Below, piece by piece: positions 38,998 through 51,975 of a DNA stretch of 64,000 nucleotides; position 1 is the first letter of the stretch; the number at the start of each line of letters is the position of its first letter. Position numbers and translations under genes: made by a program. Source of the DNA: Owenia fusiformis (Eukaryota; Annelida; Polychaeta; Sabellida; Oweniidae); the NCBI GenBank assembly GCA_903813345.2, contig CAIIXF020000007.1:32229564-32293563 (forward strand). The letters run 5' to 3'. The notes beneath the pieces are model-generated. The model had not been told where the DNA came from, searched no databases, and saw only the letters and a list, made by a program, of their open reading frames with translations.

Positions 38998-41262
38998 ATG
39001 TTTTTTGTGTTTTGGAAAATTCGATACGTGATGTATATTTTTTAGTTCTTGAAAGAAATCTAAGAAGAAATTTAAATAACCCTCTCTTTAGTGAACACCT
39101 ATCGACACTGGACGTTCTTTCTCGGCAAAAAGATGTTCAATATTGAGGTTTTACTGTAGTTATACTGCTGCCTTATGCTGTATTTTATGATACCAACGAT
39201 CGCATTTGCTCCACCCTTCCTTCCTTAAGACGATGCAGAAAACGATGTTATTTGTGTTCTCAAGCCCAGCAAATACCAAAATCGAAAGTGCCCTTGTTGA
39301 GAGTGACATTTCTCAGATGAAATATGAACCCAAAGCTCACTTTGAAAACTGCAGGGTCTAAAATAAGCTAGCTTGTAATGTGCTTACGTCTCCGGATTAT
39401 CCCCTAAGACGCCACATCCAACCTTTCTAAAGATATAGAAAAGTTGATGTGCTCATCAGCGTTCTAAAGTTTTTACTCTAATCGTTTTGCACCTGGAACT
39501 TGTGCGGAGAACGAATGCAACTTATCATATGACGAGTACAAAAATACTAAAATGAACAGGTATGGACAATGATCGACAGTATCGCATAGATTTGACGAAA
39601 ACGCAATTAGATTTACCTACGCCAAAATAAGTAAAAAATTAGTTGATTTTTGATTTGTTGATTTGAGTAAAATAAAACAACTAGATATCATTTGTGATAA
39701 GTGATATGAAAAAATGGCTTTTGTCACAGTCGTTTCTGTTTTTGATGGAAGGATTTCTGCAATTTATATTTTGATGATACGAAGTATTCTTTCTTTTTCC
39801 AAATTCTTTAATCAAGGATTCTACTTTGCCTCTGCTTCTCTCGCAATTGAAAACAGGAGCTGTAATAGACAGATAGAGTAAAACAATATTCCAAAGTTCC
39901 AAACCACTGAAATCAACCCTAGTTTTAAACAAGGAACTTTAAAGGTATGTACAGGCACAAGGGAATTATAGTTTTTACACTTGTTTAAAATCGTTTCATA
40001 ACGGTGAACTCCCTCGGTTTTTGGTGTCGAGATGATCGTTCATTAATTCTCATGCCCATTCTTATTTATACAGGCCTGATACGCAAAACATATATTATTT
40101 TTTGACTTATCTCTTGTTTACTACCAAATTGTACTACCCGTTAAATTAGCCGATATGTTTGGTATTATATTCAGCTTAAACAAATAGTCACATTGATACG
40201 TCCTTGATGATAATTTTTTCTCTAACTACCTCTGCAACAAAATACTGATAACTAATAACGAGAAAAATCACGAATAGGATGGTCCTGTTATTCAGCCATC
40301 TGACCTCCCATACACAAATCAGGCATCACACTGTTCTAAGTAGCCGGTTGCCGATAGCGAGTTGTTCATTAGCAGCTAGAAAAGGGAGGGAATTTTTTCT
40401 TCATATTGTTGTTTATGAAATCCAAGCTGCGGCTGCCTGTCTAGGATTTACCAGACTGCTTGGCGCCTCGGCTAATGATGTCATTAATCCACCAGCTGAA
40501 GCTAAAACGGGAATTCTTCGTGAATTCTGACAGCGATCAGCTTCCCCGTTTATTTACATAGACTGCCATTTCGTTTGGATAGGTTGGCGATTTCCGCACG
40601 CAGTTGAAGACTATACCACTTGTCCAAATAAACTTCTTGCTCACTCTCGCTCGTGATTGGTGAATGCATAAACATTTAGGTGCTTCTAAAAACAGAGTCG
40701 ATGTCAAAAACTCCTGGGAAACCCCGGCGCCTAGCTGCACCTGTGTAAGGTTTCCAAACATTCTAGCTTAATGATCGCGATTCATCCCTCTGTTTTAAAT
40801 GCCAAGAAAACATTGTAAACCTTAGCGCGCTGATCATTCCATCACCAGCAAAGCAATACTTTAGTTAACATTACGTCCAATACAATGGGAGGTAACTAAT
40901 AATGAAGGCTTCAATTGAGACGCGAAGACGTCCGAACGTGAGCGTGACGTGATCTTTTAAACCTTGGAATAATCTTAATCTAATCTTTAATCTTAACTCA
41001 AGGTTAGAAATAAAAAACTAATGGCAGGAAAGGCCTAAATTGTGTTGTAGTTTGTACAAAAGTACTACTTTTATGATTAAACACCAACTCTAGCAAACAG
41101 GTGAAACAGTTTTCAAGAATATCTCACAAACGCGTCCAATAAATTATTTAGGTTTTAGCGGCCTCATTTTCCACACTACTAGCGTTCAACAATCATAGTA
41201 TTTTGTCCAAAAGCTGGTGGTTTCAGCTGATATATACTAGGCTATATTTTTCTAACCCATAG

Positions 41263-41357
41263 CATCGGGCAGTGGTAATCAGGATGTTAAGGCTCTCCAA
41301 AGGAAACTCGAGGAATATGGATTTTATCCAGAGCGACAATCTGCTCCTCACCAATGA
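41263..41357 (+). other. Possible small terminal coding exon (weak)
   Basis: A good acceptor context (CTAACCCATAG after a T-rich tract) is followed by a 30-codon frame reading SGSGNQDVKALQRKLEEYGF and then YPERQSAPHQ before a TGA. The composition and amphipathic DVKALQRKLEEYGF segment look like real protein in otherwise AT-rich non-coding DNA. No upstream exon was found and I do not recognise the family, so it could be a chance frame or an exon remnant. Confidence 0.2.
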
Positions 41358-44300
41358 AGAACTTTAGCATTGGTGTTATTTTGTGAATCTGTTATATATT
41401 TTGAAGGTATCTGATAGAATTTTTAGACATAGGCTACTTTTTATTCAGAAATTAATTATCGAGTTCGGTGAGTGGCAAAATCTTATCGACAAGTACACAA
41501 AAATTCCATATGACTTGAAACAATGTTCTTTTTTCTTGACTTCGAACTCCATTGTTGGATCCACACTCTCGACTTATCCCTTGGAATAAATTAGAATTAA
41601 CACTCACCTCTTTCATCCTTGGTGCCATACGAGTATCTGAGGCTAGTAGTGAATACTATTGGAGAAGGAGCTCTATTTTACAGAAGCGAAATCAAACTAT
41701 TAAAAGCGAATATTAATGTCTATAAATGATATATCATTACATCATTCATTACCAACCAAGGTATCTCAACATATTTTAGTCTATTAGTCGCAACTTGTCT
41801 TATAGACAACAAAATACACAGGACGGCAAAATTACCCAGACACGGTCAAATTTATCAATCTTGCATTTGCTGGTAGTAAACATATCGAACTAAAGGTTCT
41901 TCCAACTAAGATTTTGAGTTGTGGGAACTATAGCTTCAGGAAATAGAACTGTAGTGAACTCAACTATGGCAACACAATGGCACTTTCTTCACAAATCACA
42001 TTTAGGCTAAATATAAGTGTTATGCCATGTTTCATGAAACTCTCTGAGTGTTCTGAATAAAAGGAGCTCTATGCAATACTCAAGATATTCATACAAACTG
42101 TTTTAAGAAATCATCGTTTCATCTTCTCTAGGGATTTCATCAAAAGTGAAAAGATCGTGTGAATCGTTTTTTTTATTTCGTAAAATTATTGGGCAAGAAG
42201 CTTCAAGAGTATGTGTAATTCTTTGATATTTTTCTCCAAATTTCTTGAAAACATCAATAAAGATTAGAGTTCTACAAAATCATATAAAAGACTTTAGGAA
42301 ATGTTCAGACTTCCCCTGTTCCACGTGTTGCATCCAATATTCATAGCTTTCATTCCCTTTCCAAGATGAATTAAGGTGTTTTGATGGATAGGGTGTTTGT
42401 TTTGCTATCACTTTACGTTCATATCAACAGGAGAGATAAGAGCGACCTATGAGTTTCAGAGCTTCTACTAGACAGGTTCCTACAGCTCTAATGTAAAAAG
42501 TGCAGCAGAAAGTGAAATGTACCTGTAGTGTTGAAATCTGTTTCCTGACTAGTGTTGCATCAAGACACTCTACCCCCCCCCCCATTTCTTCTATCATAAA
42601 GGGAGAATGGACGAGGTGGGATGTGTGGGACCAGGTCCAGGCCTTTCCTGCTCACGGGGTCCTTATATCAAACATTCACCCGAAAGATAAACAAGAACAT
42701 TATATTAATTAATTAATATCTATCAGTTTGCAACCTTACGTATTCCTGTTTGATAATTTCATATTTACTTTGAAGAATTTTTGTAAATATGGAACTAACA
42801 AATTGAATGATGGCATGCGTACTGAAGTGTAATGCTATACAATGTGACATTCAGATTTTTGGATAAGATACAATCTCGGTTTGAGAAAAAAGTAGGACAA
42901 TGTATAAATAAACTTAATCAGTTGATGAAAAGTAAAATAAAACTAAAAATGTCAAGAATCTTTTCTCTATGAACTGATTCTTGGTTTTTATGATCTTATC
43001 ATGAAAACACTGCTTTCTGTTTGTAACTTTTCTTTTATTTCTGTATTTTATAGCATCATTTAATATTACTTGGCTTAAAGTTTGATTTTTATGTAGATAA
43101 CACAAAGAAAGCATGGTCCAGAAACAAACAGCTATTGATATATAACAATAATATAATAGTCTAACACTAGCCGACTATTAAACGCAATTGACAAGTGTTT
43201 CAGAAATAGATTTTTCTTCTGTCCTAAATTGCGGACCTTTTGATGTTTGGGTTTAATGATCTAAAACAAAAGACGTTAACTAAACTCACGCGTTTCTATT
43301 TGTCATTAACTGATTCATATCTGCTACTATCTGATAATTTGAGGAAACAAACTTTAAAGTGTGGCAGGCTACTTCAGATTGCATATATTACACACTTAAT
43401 AATCTAAGACTACTTCATTGATAACCATGTTAATATATTGAATAAATTATCCATTAAAACAAAAAGGGAAGTTTCGAATTAGCAATTCATTTTCTAAGGT
43501 CGAATTAATATGATCAGATAAAGTTTAAGTTCGAAACAAAGCTGATATATCCCAACATCCTTTGTCGAAAATCAGGGTTTTGATTGGTCACATTGAGATA
43601 AGTGGAGCTAATTATGAATGGGTCATTGTGGAGAGATTTTGAAGATATACACTGACTTTTGTTAGTGGTTTCCTGCGTGCCCTTTTGGACCATTTTCAAA
43701 AATCATTATTTCCGTTCCACAATCAACCTTACAGAAAGTATAACTAAAGTTATTAAAATTAAAATCCATGCTCAACCTTGTCCATATAAAATTGCAACCC
43801 CAATAATTAGTAAAAACTCATGAAAAAGCTTTTCTGTGAATCAGTTTCTAAGGGAAGATTCTTATTGGCGTTGAGATATACATCACCTCTGGCGCTCTTG
43901 CTACCGGAGCAAGATCATCGGGGGATACCGCACGCTCACCATCATTTTGTTTCTGGACCCCCCCCTCCCCTCCCCCTCTATCTACTTCACTTCAAGCCTC
44001 TGCATGGCTGATGCCTGGACCCCTTCACATCATATACTTCTTTCATGATGCAAACCTTTATTTAGAGAAAATCTATACAGTACTGACATCCTGATTCTCT
44101 GTTTTCCAACAATAAACTTTTAAAACGGAGAAGAAATGAGTTGATATGGTCATGGTTGTTGAAAGCCCATGATATGGTTTATCAAATAAACTGTATTAAA
44201 TAACTTTAGAATAAGTTAGTTTAACATCCTTTTATCATTTAATCATGTTGGAATACTGTATGTGTACACATCTTGATACACAAGGATTCAGTTGCTCCGA

Positions 44301-44519
44301 CCATGCTCCAATTCAAACTTGTGTTATAACTAAACACCTTGGAAGTCGAAGATGATGTGTATATCGGTATGTGATCATTTATATATTGCACCCATACATG
44401 CCTCATAAAATATTCAGAGACATGATAATCCAAAAATAAGTAAACAAATGATTGTTAAAAAAATCTTTCTTGGCAAATGTTGAATGTACAACAAAGCCCT
44501 TATAGAAATTTCAACTTGG

Positions 44520-44934
44520 CCAGCATTGGACCAATCATTTAACACTCTGCGTGTACTCTAAATCACAAGCACCGAGATGAGCAAGATAAGATCTGTTTCT
44601 ATGGCCAATCGGCGAGGAATCCCCCTAGAAGGCGGTATAGATTACCGCAATGAGCTTCTATGAACAAGTGCTTCAGCAGCTGATCATTCTGAATTCTCTC
44701 CTCAACTTATCAACAGCCTGTTTTATTATAGAGCTCTGAGTTTGTTTGACAACAACACGTGTTAGAGACTTTAGGCTCATACTGGTGATATAGCACCGTC
44801 AACTGCGACAAGTGTCGGCCATAGTTCTACTCCTAACGTGGGAAAATCAACATTTTCGATAGGACTTTTCAAAACAAAAGTGGTTATAATTGAGAGAAAT
44901 CGACATTCTGAACATTCGTAGGTGTTAAGCTGTA
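44520..44934 (+). promoter_or_regulatory. Putative Twist proximal promoter / 5' leader
   Basis: Before the Twist start codon are two CCAAT motifs (about 44530 and 44603), a GATA-type AGATAAGATCT (about 44584), a perfect Rel/NF-kB consensus (GGAATCCCCC at 44616-44625, read GGGGGATTCC on the minus strand, fitting GGGRNWYYCC), a CAGCTG E-box (about 44677) and a palindromic CACGTG E-box (44756-44761). No convincing TATA box or start site was identified. These are motif matches only. Confidence 0.35.
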
Positions 44935-45474
44935 ATGGTACCAGAGAGGGTAATGGATTGTGAACAGAGATTCAAAATGGAAAAAGATGAGAGTTACCAT
45001 GACAATCAAAGTATCGGAAGTGATGACCAACTCAATGACTATGAAAATGACGAGAATCTTAGCATGCATCAATCAAGGAAACGTACTTTGGACATTCTTG
45101 GAGATGATTTTTGTACAAGCCCCGATGCCATGAACAAGAAAAAACGAAAAGTATCAACCTCTCCCCAATCGTTCGAAGATCTTCAAACACAACGCGTTCT
45201 TGCAAATGTCCGGGAAAGGCAACGTACCCAGTCACTAAATGAAGCATTTACATCGCTGCGAAAAATCATACCGACTTTGCCATCGGACAAACTCAGTAAA
45301 ATCCAGACTCTAAAACTTGCTACACGATACATTGACTTTTTGTACCAGGTGTTACGCAGCGATGACCATGACTCGAAGATGGCAAGTTGCAGTTATGTGG
45401 CACATGAAAGACTCAGTTATGCTTTTTCTGTATGGAGGATGGAAGGGGCCTGGTCGGGAATGACTGGACACTGA
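44935..45474 (+). CDS. Twist: Twist-family bHLH transcription factor
   Basis: A single-exon CDS of 179 aa. The basic region and helix-loop-helix lie at residues about 82-142 ([20 protein letters not shown], then [20 protein letters not shown] and [17 protein letters not shown]), essentially the Twist consensus. The Twist-specific C-terminal WR/Twist box follows at about 156-174 ([18 protein letters not shown]). A lysine-rich KKKRKV nuclear-localisation-like stretch lies at 68-73, after an acidic N-terminus. Twist proteins bind E-boxes as dimers and specify mesoderm and mesenchyme. The start at 44935 was chosen as the first in-frame ATG; Met7 or Met15 are possible alternatives. The glycine-rich linker of vertebrate TWIST1 is absent. 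Confidence 0.97.
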   Translation: MVPERVMDCEQRFKMEKDESYHDNQSIGSDDQLNDYENDENLSMHQSRKRTLDILGDDFCTSPDAMNKKKRKVSTSPQSFEDLQTQRVLANVRERQRTQSLNEAFTSLRKIIPTLPSDKLSKIQTLKLATRYIDFLYQVLRSDDHDSKMASCSYVAHERLSYAFSVWRMEGAWSGMTGH

Positions 45475-45511
45475 CCTAGCTAGGAGGGATAAAATATAAT
45501 ATATACAAATG

Positions 45512-48500
45512 GTAAGTCAACATTTTGAATTCGCGTAGCTTATGATAGAAATGATGGAGAAACTACAAATGCGTATAAGTTAAAAGAAGATTAAAAACGG
45601 TGAGTCGGATAATATATTTTCAATTAACAAGTGCGTGATACAGGGGTTGCCATTTTAGTAAAGGGTGTAAATACGTTTTTGTGCTTGATACAGGGTATAT
45701 TTAATGGAAAAGGTTAAATTATGATGTTGAATTATTGGTGTCTATCATATATTTAAGAACTGCCATCTACCCAATATCATATACTTTGGATAAGATTTAC
45801 AATCTCTAGATCTTAGTCAATGGCATGTTGCACCTCAGCCTTTAATTGGCGATATTCGCGACTATTAATTTTCGTGATTTTTACACAATCGCGAAAAGCA
45901 CGAAACTAAATTGCACGCCTAGTCGAGACTCAATGATACAATCTTCAAAACATAAAAATATAAAATAAGCAACATGATTTTAGTGCAATTATCCACGAAA
46001 TAGTATTCATCACTCTAACAGAAGTGGATCGTAGAAAATAGTTTAGTACCTCTCTAGTTGCAACCTTAGCGATGCTCTGATAGTAGAGAACAATCGTGCC
46101 TAATCTCAGGTTTATACAATTAAATAAGGTATCAAAATTATCACACACAAATCCCTAGGACAAACCTGACTGCTTGTGAGTACCGAAATCAATCCCCTTG
46201 AAAAAAACAGGTGTCCAGTGTTGTCATTTTGTTAGAGCTCTGTCAATATATTAGTGGCTTGAGAGTAGCGATAAATTCTGAACCAATATTACGAAAAGAG
46301 GTACCCAAAATGTGTATTAACTGATAAGACACACGTAACCATGGTAAACAAAACAAATGTACCGACATACCAACACGTATTCGTATAAATTGTAGATAGA
46401 TTATCATGTCCAAGTTTAATTTTATGAGTGTATCGTTCATAGCCAATAAAATATGATCATCACTTATCTTTGCTTACCGAAAATTCATTTTCTGAATAAA
46501 CATTATTGGTTCAGTTTAAAGCAAGTGAAGGTTGGATCAGGTGTAGAATCAACAGCTTGTTTAGGTTTTAGCATTTCATCTGCATGGTGCCTTTTTAATA
46601 ATTTATTGATAAATAAATTATTGATTTATCATTAATTATTCATGGAAAAATCTTAGATATGGTTAAGTTGAGAGCAAGATTAATTGTAAAAATGACTAAC
46701 ATTATTTTGTTCACTCATTCTACGGAGGACTGATCATTTTTTGAATAATTTGGTAATGATGTGATTAATGTAATATGTTTGTTATGTCCTTCAAAATTGG
46801 TTAGGACGCATTTTTTCATCCACGGGTGTAATATCCCCATGTAATTGCTCGAATTTATTCATTTTATGTTTCTGTTTAATTATGATTAATTGCTGTTTCA
46901 TTCTCTTCTTGAAAGTTTCTTGATGACCCAGAAACAATAAAAATCGACATCCAAGCCGTTCACCTGTATCCACGTTCCAAATCAATTACTTCTGAAGTTA
47001 GTAGCTTAACCAAATTAGGGGGAGATTCAATGTTTACCAGTGGCATAAATCAAAGACTTTAAATAAAACTGTCAGAGCCAGTTAGGCTGAAATGTAGATA
47101 ATATCACAAGTTGAAATGACTTAGCTAGGATACTACGTAGTTTCCGAGTTCCAAGACCCGTGGTTTTCCGACTACTAGCCTCTGTGCAAAGTCAACTCCC
47201 ACTCTTGGAAAATAAGTCTACACAAATAGCATAGGGTGATTTATAATAGGTGTTTCAAGGCAATCACCAGTATATCTGTTTCTACCCATATCAATTAGCG
47301 TTTGATGACTAAAAACACGCGTTTACTATAAAGTCACTCCAAAATCAAAAATATTACTCTTTCGACCATTCTGATTGAACAGAGTTCCTTAGTCACTACT
47401 TTCCTTTGTACCTGACAATACAGATCATGGATCCTACAATGGCTTTCGATAGTTTGATTTCGCTTATTTCAGAGAGCCTCACTCTGGGTATCAGGTTATC
47501 TTAATATCAAGTTTGAAATTGTTCAATTGTTTTTCGATGGAAATCAAGCAAGACTTTATAAGTACTTATCACACGTTCGAACTGTCCATTATGGAAGGGT
47601 CCTAGTTATAGTTCGCAAGAGTGTTGAGTAGTGTCAGAAAAATTCCTATCCATTTATTATAAAAATCTTTTGGTAAGGTTCTGACATTGCCCATCAATTT
47701 TTAATAATCGGTAACATTTGAGTGATATTTTTATTAGTATACATCGGACTATTATTCACCTGGCATGAAAATATGAGACAATCGTTTAGAATTATGTCAA
47801 CATTTAAAAGTGCTATAATAAAAAGAAAAACAGCAACGTTGTACCCTTCTGTGTTCTACTAATAACCAGTGACACTCTCCCATGTTAACACGCATACCAA
47901 AGTGACACAATTTTAAAACATTTTCGCTTGTAACTTGTTCTCCCGGACGGCTGTGTTGCATCCGTCGCCCTTCATGTCTAACTTGTTCTGTTACAAATGC
48001 CTTATTTATTTTATCACTCGTAATTTTACTTCACAAAGATCAGCAGTTCATGCGTCTTGAAAGCACAAATTGTTGTAGTTTCAACAACTACTAAGATCAC
48101 ATTGAACATCGGCTGGTCGTGTGTTTACCAATACAATAAAACTTCTAAAACAGGACAAAAGTGACAAAACAAGAAAACCACTAGTTCTAAATTACAGCGT
48201 TGGAGTCAGTTAGCATGATTGAAGCCAACTATATGAAAGAGTTTAGCAAGTGATCTCCGTGTCCCATCAATCTTCTTTAACTATTTCCACTGAAGCCGCA
48301 TGTCGCTCATAAATTCATCATAATTCCTAATGTTGTCTATCTCATGTGAAAATCATACCAGCAGATTGCAGAAGCAAATATTTTTTAGTTTTCCCACGAA
48401 TTTGGCTAAGACAGGGGTATTGAATGTCACGGTAGCTCATAGAGCGGGTATAGTGTATCTGTAACCCGTTGCGCAGACTGCCAAATTATACACCTAATCC

Positions 48501-48862
48501 CAACATGTTTTTTTCTCGCGCAGTCAGAATTTTGTTCACCAAGAAGATGAAACATCCAAAACACATACTTCATTTTTAAATCCTAATTTGTTTTACATCT
48601 ACTTAAATGTTCCATTAAATCTGATGATTCTTAGTAATGTACGTACTGTATGTAAATATGACTTCTTCATAAAAAGTACGTAATTAACATTTTCAAGCTC
48701 AATAATTACTATTTATTTACATCGAAATGATTTACACTGTTGATTGGTAATATGTCTTTTTTTATTTCTTTATGATTATTTAGGAATTAATTGTACTGAT
48801 TAAATACGATTTTACGTTTTACGATAAAAGCGTTTATTTCATGTGTGCTTTTTTAATTTCAG
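45512..48862 (+). other. Probable 3'UTR intron of Twist
   Basis: A strong donor, ATGG|GTAAGTCA, lies 37 nt after the stop codon. A strong acceptor, CTTTTTTAATTTCAG, ends at 48862. An intron in the 3'UTR is the known gene structure of vertebrate TWIST1. No coding exon was seen in this 3.35-kb stretch. Confidence 0.6.
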
Positions 48863-49735
48863 TCGATCTGTGTTCAAGACGTAACGTACGTGATGTGCCG
48901 GAAAGTGCCAAATACTATTGTTATGCTTGGAGCCTGTGCAATACAGAATATGGTGACCATGGAAACAAGAGTAACTCTCTTCTGTTACCATGGAAATTGA
49001 GCTGTCGTTGAATATGATGAATGACGTCATCAACTCAATGCGTTATCCGTACCATATCACGATCGAGAACTCAACTGCTGGTGACTTTGGTGAATAAGAG
49101 AAATGATCTTTTCTAACACTGGTTGAATGCACTGGAAGTACTTTACACTCCCCCGACAGAATTAAAGATGCTTTTAGGCCAACCATAAACTGACGTAGTA
49201 CCAGTTGATACCAGATCTGCAATCTAAAATCGAGGATCCCGCCGTGAAAATAAATTAGTGACTTTTCAATATCCCACGAAATCATCTTATTAAATAGACA
49301 AGCAAAACATGTTGAAGTACTTATCCACATGGATTAAAATCATTGCGGATTGAACAGTTGAAATAATATCTTACTGACACTAATGCGAGAGCATTGTGTA
49401 AGCTTTTCAATGCGTTTTGATAATCCTCTTTACCATGAGGAATATTCATCCTCCGAACGCAGGGGTCCGGGGCGTTTTCACACGTTTTTTCCCAAAAGAA
49501 TTTATTCTTGGAGTTATGGCCCTGCGCTCGGATGATTTCAATTATTATTGAGTGATATCTTAGAAGTGAGAAAATCAGAAATCGTAAGGCAATTTAATTT
49601 ACACTAAGCAAATAATATAAATTGTAAATAGTTGTACAGATATGAGTGAGTTGTAAATGCGAACTGGTGCTAACATTTCATACGTGTATATATTCATTGT
49701 AGAGACCAATAAATCATTTAATTATTTCATTTGAC
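48863..49735 (+). other. Probable Twist non-coding 3' exon
   Basis: Begins after the acceptor at 48861-48862 and would end shortly after the AATAAA at 49708-49713. It contains a small imperfect hairpin at 48957-48993 (CCATGGAAACAAGAG pairing with CTCTTCTGTTACCATGG). No open frame of note was found. Confidence 0.5.
49708..49713 (+). terminator. Candidate Twist poly(A) signal AATAAA
   Basis: AATAAA in the context GACCAATAAATCATTT, followed by T-rich sequence. It is the best-placed signal downstream of the putative 3' exon acceptor. Confidence 0.45.
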
Positions 49736-49739
49736 ATGA

Positions 49740-49830
49740 TGTTCTTGGTTACCCTTTGCATTCATTCGACTTCACTTCTAAAACGAGAGCTAACTAGACT
49801 TTGCGCGCAGGGTAGTTCTTGGTATGGTCT
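49740..49830 (-). repeat. Dispersed repeat family (four copies in the window)
   Basis: A conserved block, GAAGTGAAGTCGAATGAATG followed by CAAAGGGTAAC (minus strand here), recurs at about 57585-57620, 58085-58165 and 62155-62205 on the plus strand. Two copies share an upstream AGTCTAGTTA..GCTCT segment. This suggests the end of a SINE-like or other interspersed element. Confidence 0.7.
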
Positions 49831-51921
49831 ATTCAGGATTCACGTTAGGTTAACCTTAAACGGTGACGTTAATCATACATTTACTTATTTTTACAATTCT
49901 ACATAGCCAGACGCGTGACATCGGAATCGTAACCCAATTTCATCGTACGCGTGGTCCAGTGAGTTTATTACACGTTTGTTTATTTGTTGTTTGCTGGAGA
50001 CATGAATATACAGGGTGGTCTTAAAGAGTATTTGTTTAAAGGCCCTATGTAAAGTATAAACCACGATGAGTTGTATTGTAGCATTATCCAATATTAATAA
50101 AATTCGACAGAGAAAATTTTTTTAATTTCAAAAATTCAGTAGGCAATACTTGGATCAATACAGAGCGGAGAAAAATCAAGATCACAAAATAAGGAACATT
50201 GCGATGGTCAAAATACAGTCATGATGCACATGTAAAGTTGTAGAAACAAATAAATCGACAAACATATGCACAGATCAATAAACAAACAAACAATCAAAAT
50301 AGGGCCATATATACACGCGTATAATAGGATGATCGTTTACTAAGGTAAACACAAACAAGAATGCGGGAGATGAAAGACTCGAAGGAGCATAATGCTTCAA
50401 TTAAACCAACCTTCACATCTTTGAATTCACGTATCAATGATATCAGCTCTTAATTAATGTTGATAACATTATCTTTTCCTTATCTCTTGCCAACTTTATC
50501 GTCTAAGAATAATTCTCCAATGATAAAACTAACGCGATGATCTCAAGATCAAGTGGATCTCTCGGATCCACGTCTAAATTGGGTTGCTTTGATCATGCCG
50601 ACGCATATATCTTAAAAATTTTAATGCGAGAAAAAGGATTACCGTTCAACAGATAAAATATGATCATTTGATCTTATATATTCACACTCGGGAATCATAA
50701 TCTTAGTGATAATTTTTCATGGTTTTATTTATCAAGCTGTTATTAGATTAGTTTAGGGTTTGTGTGTTGATTGTCTGTGAGATAAAAGGGGGTGGAGGGG
50801 GGGGGGGGTTGGCGATTATTTCGAATCAGGTAATATGCATATTCACTTGCATTGTCATGACGCGCAGCTCGCCAACATTAGACATACATTTTCTGCCGAT
50901 TATAGGATTCAGACTGACAAAGTAAGTTGTAAAGTTGGATGCGATGAAGTTGTTTGGTACACAGGACGAGTCGTTGCACCTGTTCCGACAACAGATCTAA
51001 CGAAACATGCTATCTACACGGTTGTGCATCAAAATCCGTCAATAACTGCCTCCAAATCCTTCTTTACCCAATTCCTCTCACACTTATAATCGATTAATCT
51101 TATTTTAACAATCGTCGTACCTTGGATACTTGTGAGACTGGCGGGGACTGGGGCATGAAGCACGTCTCGATCTACCTAAACCAACACAGCACTTATCGAG
51201 TACCGAATCTAAATACACAGTTTAAACAGAACGTAAAATCATAAGTTATACAGTTAATTTACTTGTTAAGATGGATCAAAGTGTTTGGGGTTAAATTAAA
51301 GATAAAACACACTCGATTAGTCATTTTGTGTTCTCACTGTATATAAGCATGGCATCTGATGAAACAGAACAGGTGTGTCAGAGAATGCTACAAATACTTA
51401 ACATGTACAATCAGAGAAAATTCACAAGTTAAATCAAAATTTTCTTTTTTTGTGGTTGAATAAATTCTGACCTGAGACAGTATTTATTTTGGCATACGTG
51501 AAACCTGTGTATGTCGAACATTTTTTGCCGAGAAAAACGTTCAGTGTTGATAGGTGTTCACTACAGAGAGGATAATTTATACAGAAGTCAGTAGAGTATG
51601 TGCGGAGGAAGGGTGTCCACAAGAGACAGGTGTTCACTAGAGGGAGAGAGAGAGAGAGAGATGTTCACTCAGATAGGTTTTACTGTACTTTATATGCATT
51701 GTGGGGGTTGCGTTCTTTTGCTTTTCAAATGTTGGTCATTGTGCTATCATCAATATATACACTCTATATTTTGGTTGTGTTCCCACCTTACCATATCACA
51801 TAAAGATCGAGTCAAATATTATTGATTTCAGTTGTACTGCAATCAGCTGACTGTAATTTAATGTTATTTTATTCGTATATATCGAAATGAATAAATAGTA
51901 AAAATAATATCAAGTATTTTT

Positions 51922-51975
51922 TTCGAGGTCTCCTCTGCAGTAGGAGCGTAGCGACTACTTTGCGGGAGACCTCGA
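51922..51975. repeat. 12-bp inverted repeat at the edge of a duplicated block
   Basis: TTCGAGGTCTCC at the left is complementary to GGAGACCTCGAA about 28 nt further on. The motif GGAGACCTCGA recurs inside the duplicated block (about 52471 and 53434) near CTCGACTCGAGGAG, which is itself palindromic. Confidence 0.75.

Larger units (their letters stand above)
33396..44519. other. Gene-poor region between GTF3C4 and Twist
   Basis: Eleven kilobases with no recognisable exon except one weak candidate at 41263-41357. It holds the GTF3C4 3'UTR (extent unknown), one inverted-repeat element (38718-38997) and short C-runs near 42570 and 43958. The longest open frame (37050-37568, minus, 172 codons) matches no family I know and has no supporting splice signals. 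Distal Twist regulatory DNA could lie here, but nothing in the sequence alone shows it. Confidence 0.5.

Noticed and set aside
40279-40530. 83-codon frame in a slightly GC-richer patch, considered as an upstream exon
   Set aside because: No domain resemblance, no donor giving a sensible join to 41263, and composition explained by local GC content.
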